From: Rotaria socialis
Lineage: Eukaryota > Rotifera > Eurotatoria > Philodinida > Philodinidae
Length of the DNA: 64,000 nucleotides
Assembly: GCA_905331475.1 (NCBI GenBank)
Contig: CAJNYU010000007.1
Coordinates: 310,001-374,000, forward strand
Reading direction: 5' to 3'
How positions within the stretch are numbered: the first letter of the stretch is position 1; every line of letters begins with the position of its first letter. Of the stretch, positions 1-11,941 are shown in pieces. The notes beneath the pieces were generated by a model that made no database searches, was not told where the DNA came from, and worked only from the letters and a program-made list of their open reading frames with translations. A program made the position numbers and the translations under genes.

Positions 1-329
1 GGTGAATCAATCCGATACCGAATCCCATTGGATTCTATGGGATCCTACCATCCGACGAAATTCCGTTGAATTTTTGGTTGAGGAATCAATGTCGGATCCG
101 ACAGTCGTATTTCCAATGATATCCGCTTGTCGGAACCAATGAAATCCGAAGCATTCCGGCTCCGATTAACGGTTACTGTCGGATTTTATTAGTTTCCGAT
201 ATTAGGATCTGATATCGATTCCGGAACCAGGAATCCGACGATAATCCGAGAGTTTCCTTGCGCCTTCCGAAGAGCTCCGTCGGATTCCACTAGGAACCGG
301 TCGGAACTCATCGGATCCTAGGCTAGGAT
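1..329. repeat. TCCGA/TCGGA-dense degenerate repeat block
   Basis: About fifteen copies of TCCGA or its complement TCGGA lie in roughly 320 bases, often inside longer words such as GGATCCGA, ATTCCGG and GGAACC. The spacing is irregular, so this is not a clean tandem array. The block is much richer in GC than the AT-rich DNA that follows 1250 and it stops sharply near 315, where the Helitron-like reading frame begins on the minus strand. It may be a decayed minisatellite or the interior of a mobile element that runs off the left edge. No coding frame was recognised. Confidence 0.5.
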
Positions 330-937
330 TCATTCTCCTGGGGATGCAAATGCCAGAGTGCTATTGTAATTTCGAACATGTTCTCTGAAATTTCTACCAT
401 CTACATCTGCAGCTTGAAGAAGGACTTTCATTTCATCTGGACGTGGCAGCAGTGGAGGAAGCTCAACAGACCCATAGTGACAGCATTGCTTGTATTCATC
501 TTTTCTCCCAGATGCGATCTCACATTTAAAGTGTACGTAGCGCGCCGCATTGTCGACACTTACAATCCATTCTACCGAGGTAACCATAAGATACAATAGC
601 GCTATCCATTTCAACATGTAGAAAAGATTCAACACGTTCTCGACGACTCCGATGGCGTAAAGCATCCCGCTTTTTTTCGATTCTTCGAATCCTCCTTATT
701 TTCAAGTTTTCGACTCTTCCGGTGTCGCTCAGCATCAGCACTCACCCGCTTCTGTCTCACCATGCTTGGCTTCTTTGCACGTCTTTCCCGGATCTGTTCC
801 GATCTCCTCAGCAATTTACCTCGGAGACATGCTTTTGATTGAGATTCACCACTGAAAATACTATTGACAGTTTGGCCAACTTTCGCTGATGCAACTATTG
901 ATATGGACAGAACACCAGTCAAATCGGGCCGCTCCAT
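330..937 (-). pseudogene. Helitron Rep/helicase protein, N-terminal fragment, frameshifted
   Basis: Three overlapping minus-strand frames carry consecutive pieces of the leader found in animal Helitron transposase proteins. First comes an Arg/Lys-rich segment (frame from the ATG at 937 down to about 629). Then comes a stretch ending in a CKCRQCGAL zinc-finger-like motif (frame 741-526). Last is a frame from about 540 to 330 with CCHYGSVELPPLL followed by FREHVRNYNSTLAFAS. The order C-x2-CGAL, then CC..G.V.LPPL, then F(R)..(I/V)R.YNS.LAFAS is that of intact Helitron proteins. Frame changes near 640-700 and near 530 show it is broken. The Rep and Pif1 helicase domains would lie beyond position 330, but homology stops there. 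Family assignment is firm; element boundaries are not visible. Confidence 0.8.
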
Positions 938-999
938 ACTGAGAGTAGGTCTCGACACCCAAAGACAGAAACCAATGTTTCTACTGCACTTTCCGACAC

Positions 1000-1008
1000 T
1001 ATTTATAC
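1000..1008 (-). promoter_or_regulatory. TATA box upstream of the Helitron fragment
   Basis: Reading the minus strand, GTATAAATAG lies about 63-70 bases upstream of the first sensible ATG (937) of the Helitron frame. Inverted and direct CCAAT/ATTGG boxes lie farther upstream, at about 1024-1055 and 1203-1230. The order CCAAT, TATA, ATG is a normal polymerase II promoter layout. Inference: this is the element's own promoter, kept although the protein is broken. Confidence 0.5.
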
Positions 1009-1051
1009 CCTTGATCAGGTCCAATCTAATTGGTTGATTAGCGACGACCAA

Positions 1052-2743
1052 TCAGATTCGAGCTGGCGGTTTCTCCTTCAGGAATGGGTCCTGGCAACTT
1101 GGTTCTAGGATTGAATTTGTAGTGGTCGACCTTCTCTCTCGGCTGATGCGCTCAATTGAATGACTCACCAAGAAAAAAACGGAGGAAATGTTTCTTCAAA
1201 GCCGATTGGTTGAAAAAATGGACCAATGGGAGAGGGATCAAACAGACACTCAGCATTATTATATAGATTATTATATGGATTAATATTATCTGAATAAAAA
1301 TCTATTTCAACAATAATTTACATTAGTTTATTTATAATCAATGGTTAACGATAAATTTATTATCCTATTCAGAAAAAGATCTGCGGTGATAACAAAAATA
1401 TTTATTGAATTTAACTTGATTTTGTTTTAAAATTTGAACAATTCTATAATAATAATAATAATAATAATCAAATTAAACTGTAGTAGATAAAAGAAAAAAA
1501 AATGATAATTTTTGAAATTGAATAAAATCGACCATATTGTGGATGAGTTCTAATAATTCGATATCTATAAGATGCATTAAAAATAAAATTAATTAAAGAG
1601 ATATTTTCAATGAATGATTAAGAAAAGAAGATATCAAATAATCATTGTATTTTCTTTTTCATAAAAATCTAAATATCTTCTAGACTGGATATATTCAATT
1701 TAATATTTTTAATTTATGAAAATCTTCTTTATCTATATATTTATTATCTTATTTTTATTCTATTCATAGCTAAGATGAATAAATAAATTAATATTGGTTT
1801 TATTAATATTTTACAGAAATAAAATAATTATTTTATGTTATTTTTATATTCATTGATAAAAAAAAACCTTTTATTAACAAAAATTCTAATATATGATGAT
1901 AAATATCATAGATCCATTTCAAGCATAGTTGATTCTATTTTTCTCAGTTGGTACTCGATTAGTTCTAGACTTGTATGTCACTAATCTAATAAATAAAATA
2001 CAATATATAGAATCAAATTTATTTACAATTGAAAAAACATAACTTTAAGTAAAAGAATGATTATTTTTTCTATTTCGTATGTTCTCGTCATGAAATTCTC
2101 TGAGAAATAGCCTTGATTAAAAACAAAAAAGTAACACAAATAATAACTTAATAGTTTCATTTTTTTTCGTCTTTTTTCTTTTTCATACACAAATATACTT
2201 GAGCAAGCTGCTTTTTCTTCTTCTTCAATGCTTCATACGTACGTGCTCGTATCACAACGATAGCGTCTGCAATAAAAGCGACTTGATTTTCAGAATAGCG
2301 TTTTTTTTCTTTATAAAACAAACAGACGCAAAGTATATAGCTCAGTTTATGTAACGACCACGTGTTGCATCGTGGTTACACGTACTTCTATTCTGTCTTC
2401 GTTATTTTCATTAGTTATTCTACTGAAGATACGATGAATGTTAGAGAAAAGTAAGACGTTTGTACATATCTCTTTCTCGGAATAACGCATGACGAAGAAA
2501 CTAACATATAGCTACTGATAGAGAATATTCATTTCGTTTATTGTTATCTTTGTTTATTTTGTTTTCAGCATCATTTCTTCGTTATATCATCATCTTGGTA
2601 ACAGCGTTTCGTGATATTTTTGTTCTTCTGAATATATAATCAGTATTAAGTATTTATTTAAAGAAAACAAGAAGAAGAAAAAGAATAGAATTTATTAAAT
2701 CGATAAATGAGCTTTATTTTTTCATATTTAGATATAAATATAA
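1052..2743. other. Non-coding gap upstream of the MFSD4-like gene
   Basis: The block drops to very AT-rich DNA after about 1250. An (AAT)n microsatellite lies at about 1446-1468. Around 2350-2390 there is a slightly GC-richer patch with the E-box CCACGTG and two GTGGTTACACGTA-like words. No open frame with coding character was found on either strand. Confidence 0.6.
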
Positions 2744-4566
2744 ATGACTAGTAAAATAAATGAAAAAGGTATTAAAATGTACACATCTCATCCATGGGAA
2801 TTAATAAAAACATTATTCCTAGTATTTACATGGATTGTTCTGGTTTGTTTTATTTTTAATAAATATATAAAAAAAATATTTAATATAAATATAAAAATTT
2901 CAATAGGGTGCACATTTGGAATTAATTGGTCCAACAATAAATGTTCTTTCTAAACAAACTAATGTTACGTATAATGGAATAAGTACAATACTAATAACAC
3001 GTGGTGCTGGTTACATGGTTGCAAATATCGCTGGAGGAATAACACAGAATATAGTCAAAAAACATCCTGAAGGTTTATTATCATTTGCATTTTTAATTGC
3101 AGCTATAAGTAAGTTTTAATTTATAAATAGGATTTAATCTCTGTGCTTTTGTTTTAGCTATGTTTGCAACACCTGTCATTCATAGTTTACGTCTACTTGC
3201 AACAATATTTTTCTTTCAAGGAATCTCTCAAGGAGTAACTGATCTTGGTTTGTATTTTATTTCAATAAAAATCTTCATTGATTTTAATTTTAAATTTAAT
3301 CTATTGAATATAATTTTAGGTGGAACAAATTTGATGTTAACAATGTGGGGTAACAATGTTGCTGCTCCACTTAATGTTGTTCATTTAGGTTATGGTTTTG
3401 GTGCTGTTTTTGCAAATTTATTTGTTCAACCATTTCTTGTTGAAGATACAAAATTTGATAGTTTATTAAATAATAATTCAACAAATCTAATTAAAGAAGA
3501 AAAATCAAACATTCTAGTTCCATATTCGATAACATCAATTCTTTGTTTAATAATAGCTATTGGGCATTTACTATTTTCAATACGAGAACATAGAATTCGA
3601 CGTGATGCTTTAAAACATCATCAAATAAATTATGCATCTGTATCAACATCAGTCGCTAATGGAAAACAAGAAGTTGAACTTAAAAATACATCACAATATT
3701 CTCCCAGGTCATGTGGAAATGGTTATTTCGGTTATGGTTTATCTATGTCAATTTGTTGGATTTTTTATATGTTTTTTCTTAGTGGAAATGATCAAACATT
3801 TGGAAAATTTTTTTTTGTCTATCTGAAATCATCTAATCTTTCTATTTCAACAAAAGGTGCTACTTGGGGAATGATTATCTATTGGCTTTCATATTCGGTT
3901 TGTATTTTATTTTATTTTTAACAATTAAATAAAGAAATAAGTATTTTGTTTTTCATTGAAATATTATTTTAGATCGGTCGTTTAATATGTGCAATAATAA
4001 CAATATTTGTTCCAGTTCATGTAGCTTTAAGTGGTTTATGGGTTTGTGGATTAACTTTAGCAATAACATGGTATATAAATGTATCGATTGGATTAACATC
4101 TACAAGTCTTTTTGTTCTTGGTGCATTTACTGGTCTTGTTTTTTCTCCAACATTTCCATTATCATTTGGATTTATAAATCAACGATTAAATGTAAATCCA
4201 TTACTTGTCGGTTTTCTTTTATGCGGTGCAGCCTTTGGAGCAATGTTATTTCAAAAAATTGCTGGTAATCATTTGGTTTTTTGCTCTCATGAGGAAATAG
4301 AAATATATTATTTTAAAAATTTTTCATTCAAAGGTGTTCTTTTGGATAGTAATCCCGAGAATTTTCCAAAATTATTAATAATTTGTGTTGTAATATCAAT
4401 AGTATTTTTTATTATTGCATCAATTATTAGTTCAATTCATCAACGAAAATTAAAATCTTCTGAAAATTCTGCAAAGATAAAAGATAATAAATATGATTCA
4501 AATATAAATGAAGAAGAACAACAAATGGAAGCATATTTAAAAAATAATGGAGAAGATAAAAATTAA
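2744..4566 (+). CDS. MFSD4B: MFSD4-family major facilitator (sodium/glucose transporter 1-like)
   Basis: Multi-pass plasma-membrane transporter of the major facilitator superfamily, closest in motif to MFSD4A/MFSD4B (the latter known as NaGLT1, sodium-coupled glucose uptake). Exons: 2744-2842, 2907-3108, 3158-3247, 3320-3897, 3973-4264, 4334-4566; all phases close, giving about 497 residues. Family marks: GAHLELIGPT at the end of TM1 (IGPT with the following L..QT), the RGAGY/GG segment of TM2, then GVTDLGGTNLMLTMWG and VVHLGYGFGAVFANLFVQPF, which match the MFSD4 GxxDTxxNxLL..WG and LHF..GFGA...P.L...F blocks. The C-tail is charged and cytosolic. Intron 4265-4333 is 69 bp with no stop in frame, so it is easily missed. 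Substrate is inferred from family only; rotifer-type expansions may differ. Confidence 0.85.
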
Positions 4567-6575
4567 TTTTTGCTCATCAGATATTATGCTCAATTGTCTT
4601 CAATAGATAATATCAGATAAAATTAAAAACTTCTTTCATTTTTCTTTATTCAATAAAAAAAAGTTCGATCTTAAATATATATTCAAAATAATATTCATTT
4701 GTTTGCTTTAAACATAAATTTTTTAATTTATTTACTGCAAATATTCTTATACAACATAAGATCTAATACAATTTTCGATAAAAATTCATCTTGTTTTTTC
4801 TATTTAAATAATGAAGTGAATTCATTGAATCTTTCTTTTTTAATTTTTTTAATATATACGTAAATAATAATCAAAACCAAAAATTGATTGATAGTTTAGT
4901 TGCAGAAGTTACAAATAGAATTCTATAATTATCTTTGCATAGGCTTTCATTTCTCAGAAATACGAACGACTATAATTGTCTGTAATGGCTATTTTTTCGA
5001 ACACATGCAAGTATTTCGACATGATTTTTCTTGCATTCTACGATAAGTCACTAGACGCTCTTACATTCCATTAGAAAGAAAAAATTCAGAGCTAGTTAAA
5101 ACTTCCAAAGAATGACAAACGAAATTTTAGCTCGATACGAACGTGAGTTTAGACATCACTCTTGAAAAATTGATATACAGTTCTTTTATCGACCAACACA
5201 ATGTTAAATTGCTTGATCAATTTTAAAATCTATCAAATATTATTTAAACTAACATGTATACGTCACGTAAGATGAAGCCAAAATACAAAAACAGAAAAAA
5301 CAATAAAATAAATCACGATTTCTTATCAATGGAAATTAATTTTCTATTATAGATTAATTATAAAAAATTTTTCGGCTTTCTTGATAAAAAAAAGGCTGAT
5401 GAGAATTGATCAATAAAGGAAAAACTTCTAATTATGAATTAGTAAATATGAAAATTAAAAAAACCAACAAGATTTATTTGTTATATGACTCTGAAGCGAT
5501 ATACATTATATATTCTAGTATGTAAACAATATAAGATATACTGCTAAGAAGATTTTCAATGAGATTAGGTAGAATTTCTGGAATTCAGAATTATTTTATA
5601 AGTATTTTATTCGGAATCTTGTGAAAATTTCAGACTATAATAGAGATTTTCATTGAAGTTTATTTTACAAAGTCTTCATGTGATCGCCGATGTCTACTTT
5701 ATTGGTTTTATAGTACAAGAGCAAATCTTTACTAATATCATTAATTTTGTATTGATATTTTGTCAAGAATTCATAAAAATGTTAAATTTCTTTCTTGAAT
5801 CCTTTTCTATGAAACATATTCTTCTTGCTGATAATTGTCTTATTCTTACTGAACATTTCATGGATTTGTATAGAAGATATTGAGATGCTACTCACATTTA
5901 ACAATACGCTATGTATTTTATTTATATGATTCTCTCTTTGAGTATATTTTTAAACAACAAACGACGAAACTCATTCTTATTATTAATGAAAACAACATGG
6001 AAATAACACAAATAGAGTATACCAAGAATATTTATGGAATTATCTTTTTGTGTTTTTTATACCTAAGCACTTCACTATTATACTATCACCTATCAATGAT
6101 TGTTCATTCTATTTTATTCGTTATAGTTTTTATCACTAATATTGTGTGGCTGCTCAAAACTGACTGAATAATAGCATTACCGTAACTGATTCTAATGATG
6201 TTTATAGTTGACTTGATGATCGGCTCGTTGAATTTATTGACGAGTGAACATTGACACCTCAGAAAACGATCAGTTTACGTTCTGCATTATTATCATTATC
6301 GAATTAGTGTTTAATATTGAAGATAAAATGAAGTTAATTGAAAGTGAGATAATATATTGCTAAAGAAAATATTTGACTTGTTATTGTAGATGTCTCGCAA
6401 TGATGGTATTTTTTCATTGAAAAATCTTTATTATTGTGATTGAGAATATTTCAACCAATTAAAAATCTGTTTTCTTTTTTTCATTTTTACATTAACATAT
6501 TTATTACTTAATTCATTTCATACGCCAAATCAAACCAAAAAACTGAACGAAAAAATTCTAATCAGAATACTGTTA
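4567..6575. other. AT-rich intergenic region
   Basis: No recognised gene. Two overlapping hydrophobic open frames at 5653-5883 and 5880-6167 (+) have the Phe/Ile/Leu-rich composition that AT-rich non-coding DNA gives by chance, and they show no splice structure or family motif. Short AATAAA-like words occur at about 4650, after the transporter stop. Confidence 0.6.
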
Positions 6576-7067
6576 ATGGAAGAAAATATCGATATAAATC
6601 CATGTTCAGTTGTATCAAGACAATCAAAACGTCAATTATCACATGATGATGAAAAAACACGAAAAAAACCTGCTAAACGTTCTCCTAAGCGATGTTCAAA
6701 TGAAAAAGTCAATGAAAAAAATCAAGTTCCAATATTTACAGATGCATTTCTTGATTTATTTCGTAAACAAAAAAGTGAAATACGTTCACTTAAATTAACT
6801 TATAATCAATTATCTGAAAGCTTTAAATTAAAAGATGCACAACAAGAACAAATTCGTTTAGATAATCAAAAGATGCGTTTAGATATTGAAGAAATTTCTC
6901 AAAAAAATTACTTTTTAAAAAATCAAATAGATCAAATTCAACAACAATTTAAAGAATTATTTCATCAAGAAATTAACAAAGATTTTTTTTTATTTTTACG
7001 TCAAAATCCTAATGATCAAGACATACAAAATAAAATACAGCAAATTGTCAAATCACTTCAATTATAA
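6576..7067 (+). CDS. Small basic/coiled-coil protein, unknown function
   Basis: Single-exon frame of 163 residues. Residues 18-46 are Lys/Arg-rich with KKPAKRSPKR, a plausible nuclear localisation signal. Residues 50-130 are predicted from heptad spacing of Leu/Ile to form a coiled coil (QKSEIRSLKLTYNQL, then alternating Gln/Leu/Ile heptads). The C-terminus LRQNPNDQDIQNKIQQIVKSL looks helical. The ATG is preceded by an A-rich leader, and AATAAA lies at 7139-7144, about 70 bases after the stop. There is no leucine-zipper basic region arranged like a true bZIP, so a DNA-binding role is not claimed. Codon usage and polyadenylation signal support a real gene; function is unknown. Confidence 0.6.
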   Translation: MEENIDINPCSVVSRQSKRQLSHDDEKTRKKPAKRSPKRCSNEKVNEKNQVPIFTDAFLDLFRKQKSEIRSLKLTYNQLSESFKLKDAQQEQIRLDNQKMRLDIEEISQKNYFLKNQIDQIQQQFKELFHQEINKDFFLFLRQNPNDQDIQNKIQQIVKSLQL

Positions 7068-7144
7068 TAAGAAAAAAACTTTTATGTATAAATAGTTGTT
7101 TATTTTAATGTTTTGCTTGTCTGTTATCTTAGATAAACAATAAA

Positions 7145-8089
7145 GACAAAATTGTCTCAAAATGATTATTGATCAAAAAAATTCATTTTGAAACGACGAC
7201 TGTTCTGTACATGTCAATGATAATATGAAAAGAACTTTACTGACTAAATCTTTAGACTTGAAAATATTTAATTTTAAATTTCGAATAAAAGACATTTTGT
7301 ATTTGTTATCAGAAGAAAATATCTCTTTATTCTATTGTAAAATTATCAATTTATATCATTTTGAATAATAGTTTTTTCCTCTCAGATGAAAAATAATCAC
7401 AATAAGATCGAAATATTTGCTTCAACTTTTTTAATCTAATAGTTTAAATCATCTTCATTTAGTAGGTTCATCAGACTATAATACTTCATCAATGAAGCGA
7501 AGAGATGATTTTCTTATATATTGGATGTATATTTGTTACTTCTTGGATAGTTTTTAAATAATTTCATTTGTTTTAAAAGATATAAATAAAAAATTTGAAA
7601 TTCATCGTAACGTAAAAATAAAGGAATGATTCATTTCAATGATGATCAATATGTTCAACAATCGATGAAAGACAAATTTAGATCAACCTATGATTAATTG
7701 TGGATCATTTTGAGATTAAAGTTGTAATAATAATTATCTTCTGAAAAATAAATAAATATAATCAAGAAGATTTAACTAAATTTATTATTCAATGTTTGAA
7801 TATAATTTTTTTAAATATTTTATGTTATTTTCTGTCGAATCCATGAAAACTTTCTTTTTTTTTATCTCCTACCTATATAGGATTTATTGAAACACAAACA
7901 AAATAGTAAATTCCTTACTAAGTCTTTTCAATAAATATTTATTAATATTCAATTGTATAAGGCAAAGTTTAGATATATCAATACATTTCTATTCTTTTAA
8001 ATGAAGTCGAGAAAAAGAAAATATTTTTAATAATTATTGAAAAATATTTAATAACAAAACAAATTGAGAATTATTTTTAGGAAGGATAA
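7145..8089. other. Intergenic region between convergent genes
   Basis: AT-rich DNA between the 3' ends of the coiled-coil gene (+) and the B-box/LTD gene (-). No coding frame was seen. TTTATT words just left of 8090 could serve as the minus-strand polyadenylation signal. Confidence 0.6.
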
Positions 8090-9060
8090 TTAAAATGTTT
8101 GTGTAAAAACATCTCTTTCATCCCCATTTGCATCAATAAGACGATTAATAATTATTTTAATTCCAGTTCCCCATGTCGGTACAGAATCAGCAATTAAAAT
8201 ATTTTTTTTTTCATATGAATAACGTGTTTTACTTGCATGTTTTGAAAGAATTTTAATGAATGATTTTGGTTTGAGAGTGAAATCATTTGGAAATCGATAA
8301 ATAATATCTGTATAGGAATCGATTGAACGCTTCAATGTCCATCCGACCATATCTTGTTCTTTATCCGTTATTAAACCATTATACTCAATTATTATAAAAT
8401 GTCCATACGGATCAATTTCACGTATTAATATTGAACCTTTATTTTTTTAAACTTATATTTAAAATAAAACTATTTTAAAATACTTTTACCTTGTTCTTTT
8501 GAATGACTTTGTTCTACAGAAGGTAAAATGTTATCGTTTGATGGTGATTTTGGGAACGAAATTTCATTAGTTTGTTGTTGTTCAATTTTTATAGACATTG
8601 TATTCGATGATTTTATTAACTGAAATGCATTTATTTCTTTATTTAAATGATTTAATTCGTTTGAGAATTTTTTTAATTCTATTTCTGATAAATCTTCTGA
8701 TTCTTTTAATAAACGAAGATTTTCTTTAAGTTCTTCGCACTTTTTAAATAATTTTTCATTAGACTGATTAATTAGTTGTCTAAGATCTTCTTTAGCTTGT
8801 TTAGCTATTTGTTTTATTTGTTCAATCATTTCTTTTTTCCATTTGTCAATATCATTAAATAAATCATGTGAATCATCTCTTTGATTAAGATTATTCTCAA
8901 ATTGAGTTTCTTGACTGATTAAATCTTCTAATTGTTTTTCAATTTCATCTCGATGTTCACTAACATGTTTAAAACATAAAGTTTGTTGACAACCATTACA
9001 AAAAAGTACTCCACCAGTTTTACCACACTTAATACAACTGCCATGAATATTTGCTGCCAT
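8090..9060 (-). CDS. B-box zinc finger, coiled coil and lamin-tail-domain fusion protein
   Basis: Two exons (9060-8490, 8436-8090; intron 8437-8489) give about 305 residues. Residues about 8-45 form a B-box-type zinc finger: C-x2-C, x7, C-x2-C-x4-C-x2-H-x3-H in CIKCGKTGGVLFCNGCQQTL and what follows. Residues about 45-150 are Glu/Lys/Leu-rich coiled coil, as in TRIM proteins, but no RING finger precedes the B-box. After a Ser/Asn linker, exon 2 encodes a lamin tail domain: GSILIREIDPYGHFIIIEY, then DMVGWTLKRSID, YRFPNDFTLKP and VPTWGTG. This follows the order of the lamin tail of the filament gene at 53776-55606 (GWRLLRK, YSIPSGFKL, DSWGIG). The start is the ATG at 9060. Role unknown; the parts suggest a scaffold that binds filaments or nucleic acid. 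Confidence 0.85.
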
Positions 9061-11941
9061 CACAACCTATAACAATATATGTGAAGAATGAAAAAACATC
9101 ATAAACAATTCATTCGCTTTTTTTCTCGAGAAAGAAAAAGAACAACATATAATTTCTCGCTGTTTCTGTCACGAAGACATTAAAATAAATTTGACATAGC
9201 AAGATAAGAAGTCTTTTCAGTATCGCTGACAGTCAAAATAAAATATAACTTGAATATTAAGATTATTTTTCATATTTCAATTAATTTAAATCTTGTATAA
9301 ATAAATAAATTTGCATTGATTTGAATGTCTACAGACTCTCTATTCAGTATGAACGAATGATGATATAAATCCTAGCCTCAGATTGCACTTTTTTAAACAT
9401 ACAGAAATTCTTAGAGGATCAAGGTTGCCAAAAATATAGGATTTTCGATAAAAAATGACAAAAATATAGGATGTTTTATACATAGTTTCTGTTGAATTGT
9501 TTTGCTGTTTTTTAACTGCTCTGCTTAAAAATCGTTTTAATGAAGCTGTTATAAATAGTTCAACCGTAGCCAANNNNAGTATCCTCAAAATACAGAGTGA
9601 AACTTATTTTTTCCAGGGGTATATATATATACAACTTTTATATCTAACTAAAACTTCACTAAAAACCCGAAACTAGTACATGATCATTTTGTGAATGTTT
9701 TTTTCTTTTGAACTATTTTGTATTTTGTACTTAGTATTAAACAATTTCTCTATCAGTCCACTAAATAGGCGAAAGGAAAAATACTATTTAAAACAAATGT
9801 CACTGTAATACAAGAATTTGTCCAAAACACATGATTATACACATTAGAAGTTTTTTTTCGTCTAAAGGCAATAGCAAAATTAAGAGGTTTTTGGAAATTT
9901 TCTACTTTCTTCGATAAAATATAGGAAAAATAGGAATTTTCATTAAAATATAGGACAAAAATAGGACCTTTTTGAAAATAGAGGAAATATAGATCGAATC
10001 CCAGCCCAGTAAATCTGCCTTTCTTTTCAAGCCAACGAAATCATCGTACACTAACATTTATAATCAACATGGAAAAATCAAGGGATAATTTGATTCATAA
10101 CTAAGAAAAAAAGTGATTTCATGGTTGACAACAATAATAGGCAATAGATAAAAGATTGAAAGTGAACTTTTGAAAAATTATGAACAATTTATTAACGGTG
10201 ATAATTTTATTGAAATGTTCGATATTTCAGCATTGGAATCGGCTCGACATAGGAAAAATTTTAGCAATGGCAAAATATTCATCTAATAGTAAAAAGATAG
10301 ATTATGACATTTGATTTTATTACGCATTCAAGATATTTCGGGCATATGTTTTAAAGAATTTATCATAGAGGTTAAAAGTAGAAATGTAGTTGCTGATTAT
10401 TTTATTAAGTTCTTCAATCGTGGTATAGACTGATGCTGGTAAATATGTTTGTTGCTTTTATACATGTGTTTTATTTTTATGCACAACAATTATTTTTCAA
10501 TAAATCAGACAATTAAATTTGATTATATTTTTACTCTTTTATTTACTGGTAGACGATCATTCTTCTCTGAGTCTAAGTCCTGAATTTATTACATAGAAAT
10601 AGTTAGTACAACTTCATAGTCACCAATCAGTTGATCAGAGTTATTTGAATGCAAACGTAGTCACTTCAATAAATAAAATTGCATCATCTTAATTCAGATC
10701 ATCATTTGAAAAGAATTAAAAATTAAAAGTCGAAAATAAACTGTAAAATAATAATATAGGTAACGATAAAATGACATTTTCAGAAGTTAAGTATAATTTT
10801 CTAAGCAATTCTCAATAAATTTGACTTATTGATCATTGAATTTGATCAATTGAATTATTTTCATTTACTTGTATTTTTTTCTCTCATCTATCACTTGAAT
10901 TATTGTTGAATTGAAAATTGTTTATTGATATTTCTGATTGGTTTTTGTTTAATCGATTTCATTAAAATACATTATTGATCGAGAATCGTGTCGCAAAAAT
11001 TGAATTTATATTTAAAAAACATTCTTCTTCTAAATTGACAAAAAAAATTCTAATTAAACATTTAATAATTGATAATAATAGCTCAAAAGAGACTATTCAT
11101 CATAAAATGAGTAATACATCCAACAATAGATATTAAAATATATATTAATGTCGATTTTTTTTTATAGCTTCTGTCTGATTTGCAAAAACTATTTCTATTT
11201 TACTAATGTTGGTGCTGAACAAAAAGATAGTCGGATAAAAATTGAATAAGTTAAGAATACAAAGAGTCATTGACATGCGGTTTTCAGAAATCGATAGAGA
11301 GAGAAAGAGAGAAGACATGGAGTAATGTCGTTTTGTCTGATAAAATATAGAACGAAATCATCTTGGAACCAATGATTTTCACAGCACATTTTTTAAAAAA
11401 TATATGAAAATGGTCTATTATTCCGATGAAATTATTATGACAAGTAACAAAATTTTAAAATCAATAAAATTACGTACTATTTCATTCAGTACTATGATGT
11501 GAATAGGTAATCATTCAAGTAAAATATTTAGTTGTAAGTTTACGAAAATAACTTTTCAAACAGTAACAAAATAGACGCTCGCATTGTTTACTATCATAGA
11601 CAACAAATAGCAGTACCTCATTCGAATAATCGAAATATGCTGGTACTCAACAACAAATCTCACTTATCCCTATCATCTTCGTGGAGAAATAATATGCTCA
11701 CTCGTATCAATATATCATAGGTATAAATTACGAAGCAACAAATAAAAAGTATTTTTTGATAGAACAAATTTTATTCCTTTAAAATGAATTTTTGTAATCT
11801 AAAATCAGAACTTTTTTTACCGATTGCTGTAAACAAAATGCACATGCACATGGCTACTGCTTAGCAACAATGATTTGAGTTGGATAGGTAAATGGAATTG
11901 ATGATGAAGAGAGGGGGGAAAAGGAATTTTTTTTATTAAAA
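9061..11941. other. Intergenic region with transposon remnants
   Basis: No gene found. A four-base N run at 9574-9577 sits inside a transposon-like patch (see 9421-9995). A GA-rich tract (gagagagaaagagagaag) lies at about 11300. The last kilobase before the F-box gene is AT-rich. Open frames here are short and crossed by the N run. Confidence 0.55.
9421..9995. mobile_element. Remnant of a non-autonomous (hAT-like?) element with ATAGGA subterminal repeats
   Basis: AAGGTTGCCAAAAATATAGG opens at 9421. AAAATATAGGA-type words recur at about 9431 and 9461, and again four or more times between 9912 and 9990. All are in the same orientation. A GGTTGCC end with short repeated words just inside it is the layout of hAT-type DNA transposon termini, but no matching inverted end or 8 bp target duplication could be found. 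Assignment to hAT is tentative. Confidence 0.35.

Noticed and set aside
5653..6167. Two adjacent hydrophobic plus-strand frames
   Set aside because: Phe/Ile/Leu-rich composition expected by chance in AT-rich DNA; conflicting frames, no motif, no splice signals.
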